A stretch of 64,000 bases of DNA from Sulfuricurvum sp. (GCA_028710885.1 JAQTTG010000003.1:1-64000); one strand, 5' to 3'; counted from the stretch's first letter, positions 51,761-61,129 are shown. Program-made: numbers and translations. The notes: generated from the sequence alone by a model not told the origin.

Positions 51761-52836
51761 TTACACCTCTAAAAGCACTTCGAAAAAACCGGTTTAAAAC
51801 GGTGCTGATCTTTATCAGCATGAGTGTTTCAATTTGTGCAATTTTTCTTATTAGTGCTATATCTGGAGGGGTAGTGGGCATGTTTAGTTCGATGCTCAAG
51901 ACTGATGGAGATATTATTGTTACCCAAAAAGGGATTGCCGATACCTTCTTCAGTGATATTAACGCTACTTTGGTTAAGCCGATTTCACATATGGAAGGGG
52001 TTAAGGAAGTCTCAGCTTTGATTTTGGGGGCAGCTCCTGTTGATGCACTTCCTATCGTTGGAATATATGGTGTGAGTGAAGGGAGATTTAAAAGCTATCA
52101 CTTGACACATGGACATTACCCCTCGAGAGGAGAAGTCCTTCTGGGGTCTAAGATTGATGATACATTAAAACATCCATCGAGTATCATTCTTTCCAAAAAA
52201 ACATTTCATGTAAGCGGTGTTTTTAAAAGTCGTATAGGGTTTGAAGATGGTGGAGTAGTGATGGGACTTTCTGATGGAGGGGAGCTATTTCATAAAAGCG
52301 CGTCAATTATTCTCATTAGCTTAAATGATCTTAGTAAAAGCGATAGTGTTAAAGATCAGGTACAAATGCTCAGTGCGGATTTAGAGGCCAAAACAACAGA
52401 CAGTTTTATCGATTCTTATAACCAGTTTAAAATCATTAAAACCAGTTCTGATGTGATTGGTGCGATGGCCTTTTTGATGGGAATTTTGGGAATTGTCAGC
52501 ATGATGAGCATGGTAGTGAATGATCGAAAGGGAGAGTTTGGAATTATGCGCTCCATTGGACTTTCATCGCGGGTGATCATTTTAAAACTTCTGAGTGAAA
52601 CACTGATAGTAGCCGTAGTTGCATTTTTTGTTGCATGGGGGATAAGTGAGGGTGTCTTGGAATTAATTGAACATGCGGATAAATTTCAAGGTTATATTAA
52701 TGGAGAAATTACAACAGTACTTTTGATAAAAGTCTTTATGGTATCGGTTGTAATGGCACTATTTGGTACATTTATGCCGGCACTTTATGCTTCCCGTATT
52801 GATCCGATGAGTTTGATCCAAAAGGACCGAGCATGA
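51757..52836 (+). CDS. MacB/FtsX-type ABC permease
   Basis: A 359-residue membrane protein with one N-terminal TM helix (about 15-38), a periplasmic MacB-PCD-like domain (about 40-225) and three C-terminal TM helices (about 230-260, 280-305 and 325-350), the FtsX/MacB/LolC layout. The loop after the third helix contains the coupling-helix-like NDRKGEFGIMRSIGLSSRVI. GTG start, overlapping the previous stop. Type VII ABC systems of this shape do mechanical work on periplasmic proteins or lipids; they do not import. Confidence 0.9.
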   Translation: MITPLKALRKNRFKTVLIFISMSVSICAIFLISAISGGVVGMFSSMLKTDGDIIVTQKGIADTFFSDINATLVKPISHMEGVKEVSALILGAAPVDALPIVGIYGVSEGRFKSYHLTHGHYPSRGEVLLGSKIDDTLKHPSSIILSKKTFHVSGVFKSRIGFEDGGVVMGLSDGGELFHKSASIILISLNDLSKSDSVKDQVQMLSADLEAKTTDSFIDSYNQFKIIKTSSDVIGAMAFLMGILGIVSMMSMVVNDRKGEFGIMRSIGLSSRVIILKLLSETLIVAVVAFFVAWGISEGVLELIEHADKFQGYINGEITTVLLIKVFMVSVVMALFGTFMPALYASRIDPMSLIQKDRA

Positions 52837-53474
52837 AGATTATTGCAAAAGGGTTGGAGCATTATTACGCACACGAACATGTCTTACGTGGAATTGATTT
52901 GAATATTGAGCCAGGGAGTTTTACAGCGATTGTTGGGGAGAGCGGGAGTGGTAAGACTACTTTGCTTTCTATTCTTTCCACCTTGCTTCAACCCTCATCT
53001 GGGGAAGTCTTGTATGATGCAAAACTTCTTGCACAATGGGGAAATATTGATTTATTTCGACGTCGTCATATAGGATTTGTATTTCAATTTCATTATCTGA
53101 TTTCGTATCTGACATTGCGTGAGAATATTGCTTTGGCATCTTTGGGAGAATTTCAAGGAGAGATTGATCCGTTAATGGAGCGTTTGGGGATAGATCGTTT
53201 GGGCAGACGTTACAGTGATGAAGTATCCGGTGGAGAACGACAGCGTGCTGCTATCGCCCGATCTCTTATTAATCATCCATCGATTGTATTTGCGGATGAA
53301 CCGACAGGTAATCTGGATACCAAGAACGCTTTGGGTGTTTATGAACTTTTCGCGGAATTTTCACGCCAAAATACAACCTTTGTCGTAGCTTCTCACGACA
53401 AAAAAATTACTGAGTTTGCTGACACAATCATCGAAATGGAGGATGGCATTGTTAAAAACATTTTTACACGATGA
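52833..53474 (+). CDS. ABC transporter ATPase, MacB/LolD type
   Basis: A 213-residue ATPase. Walker A GESGSGKTTLLS (about 36), signature VSGGERQRAAIARSL (about 131), Walker B IVFADEPTGNLDT (about 151) and the switch histidine in ASHDKK (about 188). It is the LolD/MacB subfamily that pairs with FtsX-type permeases. ATGA overlap with the permease. Its 3' end overlaps the next gene. Confidence 0.95.
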   Translation: MKIIAKGLEHYYAHEHVLRGIDLNIEPGSFTAIVGESGSGKTTLLSILSTLLQPSSGEVLYDAKLLAQWGNIDLFRRRHIGFVFQFHYLISYLTLRENIALASLGEFQGEIDPLMERLGIDRLGRRYSDEVSGGERQRAAIARSLINHPSIVFADEPTGNLDTKNALGVYELFAEFSRQNTTFVVASHDKKITEFADTIIEMEDGIVKNIFTR

Positions 53475-54993
53475 ACTTCCGCTTGCGCTAGTTTGGCTTA
53501 TTTTAGGGCTAAGTGCTGGATTTATCTATTCAATTGAGATATTAGGGGTGGATGGGTCTATGACACTGTTTTCTCCTGAGCGTGCACGATCACTCCATAT
53601 TTCATTAATGTTGTATGGTTTTTTCCCTCTGTTTCTCTCATTATTGCCGTTTGCATTGTTTGAAAAAGAAGGGGTGTTATCTGCAAATGCAATGGGACAT
53701 TTGCGTCGCTATTTTGTGATTTGGAATCTTTTTTTATTGTTTATGACTATGGCTATTTTATTTGGGAATATTCGAGGATTACCATTCTATGATTTCCCTT
53801 ATCAGCTTAATTTTCTCCTTGCTTTTAGCGGTGTTTTTTATTTATTTGCCCTCTTAGATGCATTACGTCGCTATGAAAAACGCCCCCTTTGGGTTAATGT
53901 ATCGTTAGTTAGCGTTATTGTAGCTCCTATTGCACTGATCGTTTTGATGAATCCTCAATATGGTCAGGTAGAAAAAACACTGGTTGGCCCTCATGGTGAT
54001 AATACCCTTGGTATGAGCTTTGCATTGCTTCCGTTGTATTATTTATTAATAAAACTAACAGCGAGAGAGCATTTTGTTCCACGATGGCACAGTTTATGGA
54101 TTATACCTCTTACTGGATATATCGTCTCATTAGGGATTAGGAATTTTATCCATCCTCTCATGTACAATGAAGAGTGGTTTTTTCAGTATCTTACACTTCT
54201 TTATCTCCCTCTTTTATGGCGATGGTGGAGAGACAGTGGTTTAAAATTTAAACATAGCCCCTATCTCTTTTTTTCGATTATGGCTTTTGTGTTTGTCGAT
54301 GTAGAAGGCAATTTGCTTTTTATTCCTCAGATACGTGAATTGATTCACCGAAATGATTTGGTTGTTGGTCATGCGCATATCGCGATGGGGATAGCTGTCG
54401 CTTTTATGGCTTTGAGCATTGTTCACCGCTTTCTCCCTGGTCTTGTAACCCGTGCCTGTGCTATAGGATGGACTGTATTGGTTGCCCTGATGGCTGTTGC
54501 TTTGAGTGTTGTTGGTATGATTGAAGCGGGATGGATAAATGGAAATATGCAGCTATTTTTCGGTGCACGATCTGTATTCGGATTTATTTTGATCCTGATG
54601 GTTGGACAAATTTTGTTACGACGAGTCAAACCACGTCATGTTAATTTGGTTGAGTGGTATCACTGGATTGGCTTTATGAGCGATGCGGGAGGTGGATTGA
54701 TGCTACTTATAGCTGGAGGATGGATTTTTCCTCTTCTTGGGTGGCATTTTAGTGGAAATTATGAGTATGTTGTATTTGCTTTTATGATTGGAACGGGGAT
54801 GGTCCATTGGGCTGGGCTTCAGGGGAGTGCTGAGCGCTTCGCTTCTTTAAGTTCCACAATACGTGTAATAGTAGCATCAGTTTTTGCTGCATTATACATG
54901 GCAGGTACGATGGATATGATCGCTTTGTTGGTTGCTTTTTATGATAGTGTATTCGCGATGATTTATTGGTTATATTTGCGGGGTAAAGTGTGA
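53449..54993 (+). CDS. CcoN-like heme-copper oxidase relative
   Basis: A 514-residue integral membrane protein with 12 or more TM helices, like cbb3 oxidase subunit I (CcoN). The low-spin heme ligand helix II reads RSLHISLMLYGFF (CcoN RPLHTNAVIF), and helix X reads VVGHAHIAMGIAVAF (CcoN GHVHSGALGW) with both histidines. The CuB-binding helices are altered: helix VI is GPHGDNTLGMSF where CcoN has GHNAVGFF, and helix VII is RNFIHPLMY where CcoN has PHHLHY. It probably keeps two heme b but has no CuB. A TTG start at 53449 has GGAGG 6 bases before it; ATG 53443 is possible. Confidence 0.78.
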   Translation: MLKTFLHDELPLALVWLILGLSAGFIYSIEILGVDGSMTLFSPERARSLHISLMLYGFFPLFLSLLPFALFEKEGVLSANAMGHLRRYFVIWNLFLLFMTMAILFGNIRGLPFYDFPYQLNFLLAFSGVFYLFALLDALRRYEKRPLWVNVSLVSVIVAPIALIVLMNPQYGQVEKTLVGPHGDNTLGMSFALLPLYYLLIKLTAREHFVPRWHSLWIIPLTGYIVSLGIRNFIHPLMYNEEWFFQYLTLLYLPLLWRWWRDSGLKFKHSPYLFFSIMAFVFVDVEGNLLFIPQIRELIHRNDLVVGHAHIAMGIAVAFMALSIVHRFLPGLVTRACAIGWTVLVALMAVALSVVGMIEAGWINGNMQLFFGARSVFGFILILMVGQILLRRVKPRHVNLVEWYHWIGFMSDAGGGLMLLIAGGWIFPLLGWHFSGNYEYVVFAFMIGTGMVHWAGLQGSAERFASLSSTIRVIVASVFAALYMAGTMDMIALLVAFYDSVFAMIYWLYLRGKV

Positions 54994-55946
54994 ATCTTCT
55001 CGTTATAGTGCTCGCTTCTCAGCTATTATATTATTTGCTTATAGCACAAACTGGTGTTGTAGGGGCATTTGATTCGCATATTCATGATTTATTTACTCTT
55101 CCTATCGGCGGTATTTTGGGAAGTTTATTGAGTGCGTATTGGCGTCATCATGGAATCCGAATGGAGCTTTGTTTTTTATTTGGAATTCAGATGATGATTT
55201 CATGGTTTTATCCTAATTATTCATTGGGGATGTTGCTAGTATTGGGGTTTGTTGTCGGGTATACAACCCCTCTTTTACTTTATATCTTTAGATATCAAAG
55301 TAAGCGTCAACTTGCATTCGGTTTGGCTATTTCATATGCAATCGGTACTGCTTTGTATACCTATCCATTTCTCGAAAGAGGTACTATCGCAATAGTTCTT
55401 CCTCTAATTTCAGTAGCGGCATTACGTTTTTCTAACCTCAAATTTGCTGTTCCCGTTCAAGAGCATAAACCGTTTAATCTAGGGACAGTTGGAATTATGA
55501 TGCTTTGGATTTTTACTGATTCAGCCCTTTTCGAAACGCTTAGCCGATCAGATGGGATGGATATTTGGAGTCAAAATGCGGTAATTATTATTTCTTCACA
55601 TCTTTTGGGTGTCTATTTGGCTTATCGTTATGGAAAAGATTTACTTTCTCAAACAAAAGTGATTTGGATACTTTTTGTAATGAGTTATATTTTATATTGG
55701 CTACGAGAACCAATTTTACTTTCTGTTATCTATCCTATTGTCATTTCGTATTATAATGTTTTGCTATTTCAAGCGCTGATAAAAATCGGTGACATTAGGT
55801 GGATCGCATTGTCAATGGTCGGAGTCGGTTGGGTCGCTGCTTCCATGGCTAATGGCGTTGCTCTAGAACAGCAGTTGTGGGTTGCGGCGGCGGTTCTAGG
55901 TGTTTTTGGGATTCTGTATCCATTTTATTTTAGGAGAGTATCATGA
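54990..55946 (+). CDS. Unknown integral membrane protein, about 10 TM
   Basis: A 318-residue hydrophobic protein with about ten TM helices and short loops; the first loop contains GVVGAFDSHIHDLF, with a His pair that could bind heme or metal. I do not recognise it. GTG start overlapping the stop of the CcoN-like gene (GTGA), and its own stop overlaps the YceI start (ATGA). It is probably an obligate partner of the CcoN-like protein. Confidence 0.7.
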   Translation: MNLLVIVLASQLLYYLLIAQTGVVGAFDSHIHDLFTLPIGGILGSLLSAYWRHHGIRMELCFLFGIQMMISWFYPNYSLGMLLVLGFVVGYTTPLLLYIFRYQSKRQLAFGLAISYAIGTALYTYPFLERGTIAIVLPLISVAALRFSNLKFAVPVQEHKPFNLGTVGIMMLWIFTDSALFETLSRSDGMDIWSQNAVIIISSHLLGVYLAYRYGKDLLSQTKVIWILFVMSYILYWLREPILLSVIYPIVISYYNVLLFQALIKIGDIRWIALSMVGVGWVAASMANGVALEQQLWVAAAVLGVFGILYPFYFRRVS

Positions 55947-56473
55947 TGTTAAAGTTGAGTTTGGCGGCGGTTGCATTGACCGCTTCGGTTTATGCAGGTA
56001 ATTTGTCATTCGAGTCGGGTCTTATTAAAGCCCATACAGAAGTTTTTGGTGATAATACAATCGATCCGATGACTAAAAAAGCGACGTCGCATTTAAGTAT
56101 GGAAGCTAATCCTACTACTTTAAAAGGGACGATAGAGATATCGATGAATGATCTTTTCAGTGATAATAAAAAACGTGATGAACACATGCAAGAAGCGGTG
56201 GAATCATCTCTTTTCCCAAAAGCAGTCTTTGATGTTAAAGATGTTGTCGCTAAAAGTGGAAACAATTATGTACTTAAAGGGATGATGACACTTCATGGTG
56301 TTACAAAAGCGATGAGTTTTGACGGTAGCATTTCTGAAGAGGGAAATAATGTTCATATAAAAGCGGCAAGTAGTATGAAAATGACTGATTTTGGTATCAA
56401 ACCGATCAAAATGATGTTTTTGACAGTACGTGATCAAGTTGATTTGAATGTTGATGTTGTATTAAAACGATAA
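55943..56473 (+). CDS. YceI-family periplasmic protein
   Basis: A 176-residue exported lipocalin-like protein (signal 1-18, ending VYA) of the YceI family, which binds isoprenoid chains such as those of quinones. Family-type strands: LIKAHTEVFGDNTIDPMT, HMQEAVESSLFPKAVFDVKDV, LKGMMTLHGVTKAMSFDGSI and MKMTDFGIKP. It ends the six-gene operon; its link to the CcoN-like membrane protein suggests quinone or isoprenoid handling in a redox process. Confidence 0.92.
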   Translation: MMLKLSLAAVALTASVYAGNLSFESGLIKAHTEVFGDNTIDPMTKKATSHLSMEANPTTLKGTIEISMNDLFSDNKKRDEHMQEAVESSLFPKAVFDVKDVVAKSGNNYVLKGMMTLHGVTKAMSFDGSISEEGNNVHIKAASSMKMTDFGIKPIKMMFLTVRDQVDLNVDVVLKR

Positions 56474-56476
56474 TGT

Positions 56477-56502
56477 GAGAAGTACTAATCTTAGTACTTC
56501 TC
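56477..56502 (+). terminator. Hairpin after yceI-containing operon
   Basis: GAGAAGTACT (56477-56486) pairs perfectly with AGTACTTCTC (56493-56502) around AATCTT. A T-rich but interrupted stretch follows (GGCTACTTCTCTACTTCTT). Likely operon end. Confidence 0.6.
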
Positions 56503-56670
56503 GGCTACTTCTCTACTTCTTAACATACTATCCAAGACATAAGATTGCTACTTTTACGCTCATATTGCATTTTTATCAGTGTTTTAATGTTTACATAATC
56601 ATTTAGATAATAAACTATTCATAATTTTCCATAAATTTTGTGGTTTAATCTAAAGTAAAAGGTATATGGC

Positions 56671-59600
56671 ATGTTGAAAACAGTTGTGATCGGGAACAAA
56701 GTAGGTGGTGTGACGCAAACAGCTCATTTCATGGTTATGGGCGGTGATAGAATCGTTTTGGTTGATGCGGCTGGAAATTCACCTAAACACATAGCTACAA
56801 AGATTATTAATAAAGACCTTTATATTTATGAAGAGGGTTCTTCAGAGCCTTCAGCTATTTTAAATGATTACACAACGTTTCAACAATCAGTCCAAGTATC
56901 TGGCGTAGATGCTAGTGGTACGTATATTAACTATGCACAAACTGAATCAGGCATTATGGAATTGGGGGCAGCGCCAACAGTTGCAGCTGCTGCGGCAACT
57001 GAGACGGCTATTATCTCTTCTAATGCATTATGGGGATTGGCAATCTTGGCAGGTGCTGGAGGTATTGCGGCAGCTGCAGGTGGCGGTGGTGGCGGTGGCG
57101 ATTCAACTCCTGCTCCAGTGGTAACAAATCCTTTAGCTCCTACAGCGACTATTACCATGTCAGATACGCAATTGAATCAAGGACAAACGGCTACGGTTAC
57201 GATTGTGTTTTCAGAAGCTGTTAGTGGATTTAGTAACACCGATATATCCGCACCAAACGGGACATTGACGACTTTTACGAGTAGTGACAGTATAACGTGG
57301 ACTGCAACTTTTACTCCAAGCACCAGTACGACAGTCACAGCTAATACTATAACCCTTATTGCTGGTTCATATACTAGCACATCAGGAAGTGTAGCAGGCA
57401 ATGGTGCAACAAGTGCCAATTATATTGTTGATACCATAACTACTGCGACGGAAGTCACGGTAATTGTCAGCAATGATCAAGGTGGTGTAGCTGCAAACAT
57501 AGCCGGGACTAGCATACTGTATACTTTCACATTTAGTGATACGGTTACTGGATTTACTGCTGGTGACATAACGGTAGCACATGGAACGCCAGGAGTCTTT
57601 ACTCAAGTGTCCGGTTCTGTTTATACGTTGGCAGTTACTCCTACCGCTGGATATGAAGGAAATGTAACAGTAGATGTAGCTGCCGGAGTAGCGCAAAACA
57701 TTGCAGGGACTTTAAATTCAGCAGCATACACTTCAAACCAAGCTGCAGATATGCTTGCGCCAACAATAACTTCTGTTACATTAGCAGATCCAGCACTGAC
57801 AATAGGAGAAACGACAGCGGTTACGGTTGTATTTTCTGAAGCCGTAAAGAATTTTTCTAATGCTACTCTTGATCTAAGTGGAGCACAAGGGACGCTAAGT
57901 ACTTTGACAAGCTCAGATAATATCACATGGACGGGGCTATTTACCCCTTCTGCTCTTACTAGCGATGCATCCAATAAAATTCAAGTTTTAAATACCTATA
58001 CTGATATGGCGGGTAATGCAGGTACATTGGGGGTTAGTGCAAATTTTACAATTGACACACGCAGCAGTCCGACAGCCTCTCCAACATTTACATTTACAGA
58101 TGATGGTGTTAGTACTACCGATGGGATAACTCACACGAATGGACTTACCGTTTCAGGAATAACGGCAGGTAATACATGGGAATATAGTCTGAATGGAGGG
58201 TCGTCATGGACGAATGGTACAGGAACAACTTTTAATCTTGTTGAAAATCTTCAGTATAATCCGGGGCAAATTGAAGTACGTCAAACTGATTCGTTGGGCA
58301 ATGTCAGTAGCATTGTGACAAATGCTCAAGCGATTACTGTAGATACGATTCTTCCGACTGTTACAATCGTTGATGATGAACCGATGGTGACAGCTAATAT
58401 GGATGGTAAAAATACCGATGGCAGTATTCAGGCTAATGGAGGAGATATTCTCTATACATTTACATTTAGCGAAGCGATAAAAAACTTTTCTATAGATGAT
58501 ATTATGGTGACTATGCAAAAAACAGATGGAACTGTTGATGCCGCTTATACGGCAGCTAGCGATACTAATGGGCTAGTTTTTAAAACATTTGCAAAAGTGT
58601 CGGATACGGTCTATACGCTATCTGTTCATCCGCAAGCAGGATATGAAGGTGATATGAAGGTAAGCATCCTTCCAACAGCGGCTACAGATACAGCTGGTAA
58701 TAATATCGATAATACTAATCCCTCTGATCTAGGATCGATACAAGCTGTAGATATGAGAGCACCATTTCCTTCACCACTTTTACATGGGTCTCTTACCGTA
58801 AGTGCATATGATGTTACCCATCAGCGCCTTATTTTGAATTTTGATGAAACACTTGAACAAGTGAATCATACTGCTTTAGACTCAACTGGAGCACCTTTCG
58901 GTGTTATGATAAATGGTCAATCTGTGATAGTAAAAGCAGTTGGTGTATCAGATAATTCTGTTGGAATGGCTGATAATCAAGTATTTTTATATTTAGACCC
59001 AGTATTAAATGCTCGAGGTGAAAATTTTGATTGGATTAATGCAGGTATAACTGTTTCTTATACACATACGCCGGGTGATCTTACTACGGTGATACAAGAT
59101 TTGGCTGGGAATGATGCAACATCATTTAATGATTATGTTGTAGATACATTAGCTCCAGATGCTACAATAACAATGGCTGATACCTTTCTCTCATCCGGAG
59201 AGACGTCGAAAGTGACATTTGCATTTAGTGAAGCAGTAAATTTTTCAAATAGTGATTTGGATTTGACTCTAGCAAATGGAACAATGAGTACGTTATCAAG
59301 TGCAGATGGAGGTAAAACGTGGACAGGTGATTTTACCCCTACGATTAATACTACATCTTCTTCCAGCATCATTGGGCTAAATAATACATATACTGATATG
59401 TCAGGTAATCAGGGGATTGCAAATGGGGTAAACTATGCGATTGATACCCAAGCACCGATAATCAATATGGGTGCTACTACTGTTACACAGTTGACCCATG
59501 AAATGACATTTACTTTTAATGAAGCGCTGGATGCAGTTAATTTTGCCCCTGTGGGGATGTTTACTGCAACCGATGGTGTAACACAAGTTGTTGGCGATCC

Positions 59601-59808
59601 AAACCACAGTTTGGTTCATTTCGCTATACAAAGTGTCTCTATTAATGGCAATACTGCTACCGTAATGATTGATCCATCGATTCTTTCTACTGCAGGGACC
59701 ACATGGACACTTTCATATACAGATGCGCCAGGTAATGATACGCAAGCGTTGCAAGACCTTTATGGCAGTGATGTGAGCTCATTTACGTATAGTTACACTG
59801 TTATTTAA
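56671..59808 (+). CDS. Large Ig-like repeat protein with BapA-like N-terminus
   Basis: A 1045-residue protein. Residues 1-130 resemble the BapA/large-adhesin prefix (MLKTVVIGNKVGGVTQTAHFMV, then DRIVLVDAAGNSPKH and DLYIYEEGSSEPSAILNDYTTF), followed by an alanine stretch and a glycine run (AAAGGGGGGGDS). The remainder holds bacterial Ig-like units, including four with a TxSDxxLxxGxTxxVTxVFSEAVxxFSN consensus near 170, 380 and 845. There is no Sec signal peptide, so export by a type I system would be expected, but no secretion genes or C-terminal RTX signal are seen. The terminus ends mid-domain. Surface adhesion is the likely role. Confidence 0.75.
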   Translation: MLKTVVIGNKVGGVTQTAHFMVMGGDRIVLVDAAGNSPKHIATKIINKDLYIYEEGSSEPSAILNDYTTFQQSVQVSGVDASGTYINYAQTESGIMELGAAPTVAAAAATETAIISSNALWGLAILAGAGGIAAAAGGGGGGGDSTPAPVVTNPLAPTATITMSDTQLNQGQTATVTIVFSEAVSGFSNTDISAPNGTLTTFTSSDSITWTATFTPSTSTTVTANTITLIAGSYTSTSGSVAGNGATSANYIVDTITTATEVTVIVSNDQGGVAANIAGTSILYTFTFSDTVTGFTAGDITVAHGTPGVFTQVSGSVYTLAVTPTAGYEGNVTVDVAAGVAQNIAGTLNSAAYTSNQAADMLAPTITSVTLADPALTIGETTAVTVVFSEAVKNFSNATLDLSGAQGTLSTLTSSDNITWTGLFTPSALTSDASNKIQVLNTYTDMAGNAGTLGVSANFTIDTRSSPTASPTFTFTDDGVSTTDGITHTNGLTVSGITAGNTWEYSLNGGSSWTNGTGTTFNLVENLQYNPGQIEVRQTDSLGNVSSIVTNAQAITVDTILPTVTIVDDEPMVTANMDGKNTDGSIQANGGDILYTFTFSEAIKNFSIDDIMVTMQKTDGTVDAAYTAASDTNGLVFKTFAKVSDTVYTLSVHPQAGYEGDMKVSILPTAATDTAGNNIDNTNPSDLGSIQAVDMRAPFPSPLLHGSLTVSAYDVTHQRLILNFDETLEQVNHTALDSTGAPFGVMINGQSVIVKAVGVSDNSVGMADNQVFLYLDPVLNARGENFDWINAGITVSYTHTPGDLTTVIQDLAGNDATSFNDYVVDTLAPDATITMADTFLSSGETSKVTFAFSEAVNFSNSDLDLTLANGTMSTLSSADGGKTWTGDFTPTINTTSSSSIIGLNNTYTDMSGNQGIANGVNYAIDTQAPIINMGATTVTQLTHEMTFTFNEALDAVNFAPVGMFTATDGVTQVVGDPNHSLVHFAIQSVSINGNTATVMIDPSILSTAGTTWTLSYTDAPGNDTQALQDLYGSDVSSFTYSYTVI

Positions 59809-59817
59809 AATAAGTCT

Positions 59818-59843
59818 CCCCCTGAATGGGGGTGGAATTTTTT
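59818..59843 (+). terminator. Rho-independent terminator after the Ig-like protein gene
   Basis: CCCCC (59818-59822) pairs with GGGGG (59828-59832) around TGAAT, followed by TGGAA and a T-run (about 59838-59843). A classical GC stem with a T tail, placed 10 bases after the stop codon. Confidence 0.85.
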
Positions 59844-59894
59844 ATAATACATTTTAGAGTTCATTTACCTATGGTATGGAATAAAGAATAACTA

Positions 59895-60794
59895 TTAATC
59901 TTGTTCCGGAGGGAAACGATAGATTTCACCTATTATGAGTGTTTTTGCATGAAAGGGATAGTTTTGCTTTCTGAACAACTTTTCAAACCATTCAATCGGT
60001 TCAGTTAAAGACTCATCGGAGAGCTTAAAGGTTCCATAATGAATAGGAATAAGAGTTTTTACTTTTAAATTTTCTGCTGCCTTCAGTGCTTCAGCTGGAT
60101 TGATATGGAAGTGCTTCATTATCTCTTCGGGTCGGTAGGCTCCGATGGGTAAAAATGCTTCATCGATATTAAAATGGTTACTTATTTCCTGAAAATGTTC
60201 TCCATATGCAGTATCCCCGCTATGATAGATGGTATGTTTAGGATTTTGGATGACATATCCTCCCCATAGTGCTTTGTTCATATCAAAGTGGATACGATTA
60301 CTCCAATGTTTAGCTGGTACCAGCGTGATGAATAGCCCCTCTACCATCATTGATTCCCACCATTCTAATTCAAAGCACCGTTCGCGATCTATTTTCCCTT
60401 TTAGGTATCGCCAAAATCCAGCAGGTGCCACTATAATTGTTTGAGGATTTTGTTTGAGGAGAAACATTACTGAGGTCTTGTCGTAGTGATCATAGTGGGC
60501 ATGGGTGATGAGAATTACGTCAGCATACAATTTCTCTTTAGGGATAGGAAGTGGACTCTGGCGACGATACATGGGGATATTTCCCAATACAGGATCTATC
60601 GCTACTGTCGTTGTCCCGATTTTTAGCCAGAGGGTTGCATGTCCTAACCATAGTGCATATTCACTATCCGGAAGTATTTCTTGAGAGATAATAGGGAGAG
60701 ATTTGTGTTCTTGTTCGGATGTTTGAAATGATTTTGAAAATTGCCATTTCAGTATTGTTTTAAGAGATATTTTTGGAGAAGTATATTTTTGCAT
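59895..60794 (-). CDS. MBL-fold metal-dependent hydrolase (UlaG/NAPE-PLD-like)
   Basis: A 299-residue metallo-beta-lactamase-fold hydrolase. The metal site is THAHYDHYDKTS (about 101), with further ligands in AKHWSNR (about 163), YHSGDTAYG (about 196) and IPIHYGTFKLSDE (about 255). The ATLWLKIGTTTVAIDPVLG start is typical of the UlaG/RomA/NAPE-PLD branch. The substrate is unknown. It lies 5 bases after the CDGSH gene, in the same transcript. Confidence 0.88.
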   Translation of the reverse strand: MQKYTSPKISLKTILKWQFSKSFQTSEQEHKSLPIISQEILPDSEYALWLGHATLWLKIGTTTVAIDPVLGNIPMYRRQSPLPIPKEKLYADVILITHAHYDHYDKTSVMFLLKQNPQTIIVAPAGFWRYLKGKIDRERCFELEWWESMMVEGLFITLVPAKHWSNRIHFDMNKALWGGYVIQNPKHTIYHSGDTAYGEHFQEISNHFNIDEAFLPIGAYRPEEIMKHFHINPAEALKAAENLKVKTLIPIHYGTFKLSDESLTEPIEWFEKLFRKQNYPFHAKTLIIGEIYRFPPEQD

Positions 60795-60799
60795 TAAAT

Positions 60800-61030
60800 T
60801 TACTGTTGGTGCGAGCCATCACAAAATGGTTTTCTACCTGATCGTCCACATCTGCAAAGCCATTTATCAGTTTCCATTTCAACTGAGAACTTTATGGGTG
60901 TTTTTCCGGTTTCACGATGTTTTCCATCACAAAAAGGGAATTTATCTGAGAGGCCACACGTACAATAAGCATAAACGGTATTGGCTTCCAGTGATGCTTT
61001 AAACGGTTCATTAACAAATTTAGTTTCCAT
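60800..61030 (-). CDS. Tandem CDGSH-type iron-sulfur protein
   Basis: A 76-residue protein with two CDGSH-type motifs: CTCGLSDKFPFCDGKH (about 24) and CRCGRSGRKPFCDGSH (about 59). Each can hold a 2Fe-2S cluster with three Cys and one His. Tandem CDGSH proteins are small cytoplasmic redox or cluster-carrying proteins. It has no signal peptide and is followed by the MBL-fold gene. Confidence 0.92.
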   Translation of the reverse strand: METKFVNEPFKASLEANTVYAYCTCGLSDKFPFCDGKHRETGKTPIKFSVEMETDKWLCRCGRSGRKPFCDGSHQQ

Positions 61031-61129
61031 AATGGCGCTACCTTTTATAATTAGTCTATGATTATAACGTTTTAGCGCGTTAAAAGGGGCATGTGATTAT
61101 TATTATGTTTATGAGATAAAGGAAAGAGT

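Noticed and set aside
57060-57110. Run of glycine codons as a possible microsatellite
   Set aside because: Encodes a Gly linker typical after BapA-like prefixes; the codons vary, so it is not a phase-variable simple repeat.
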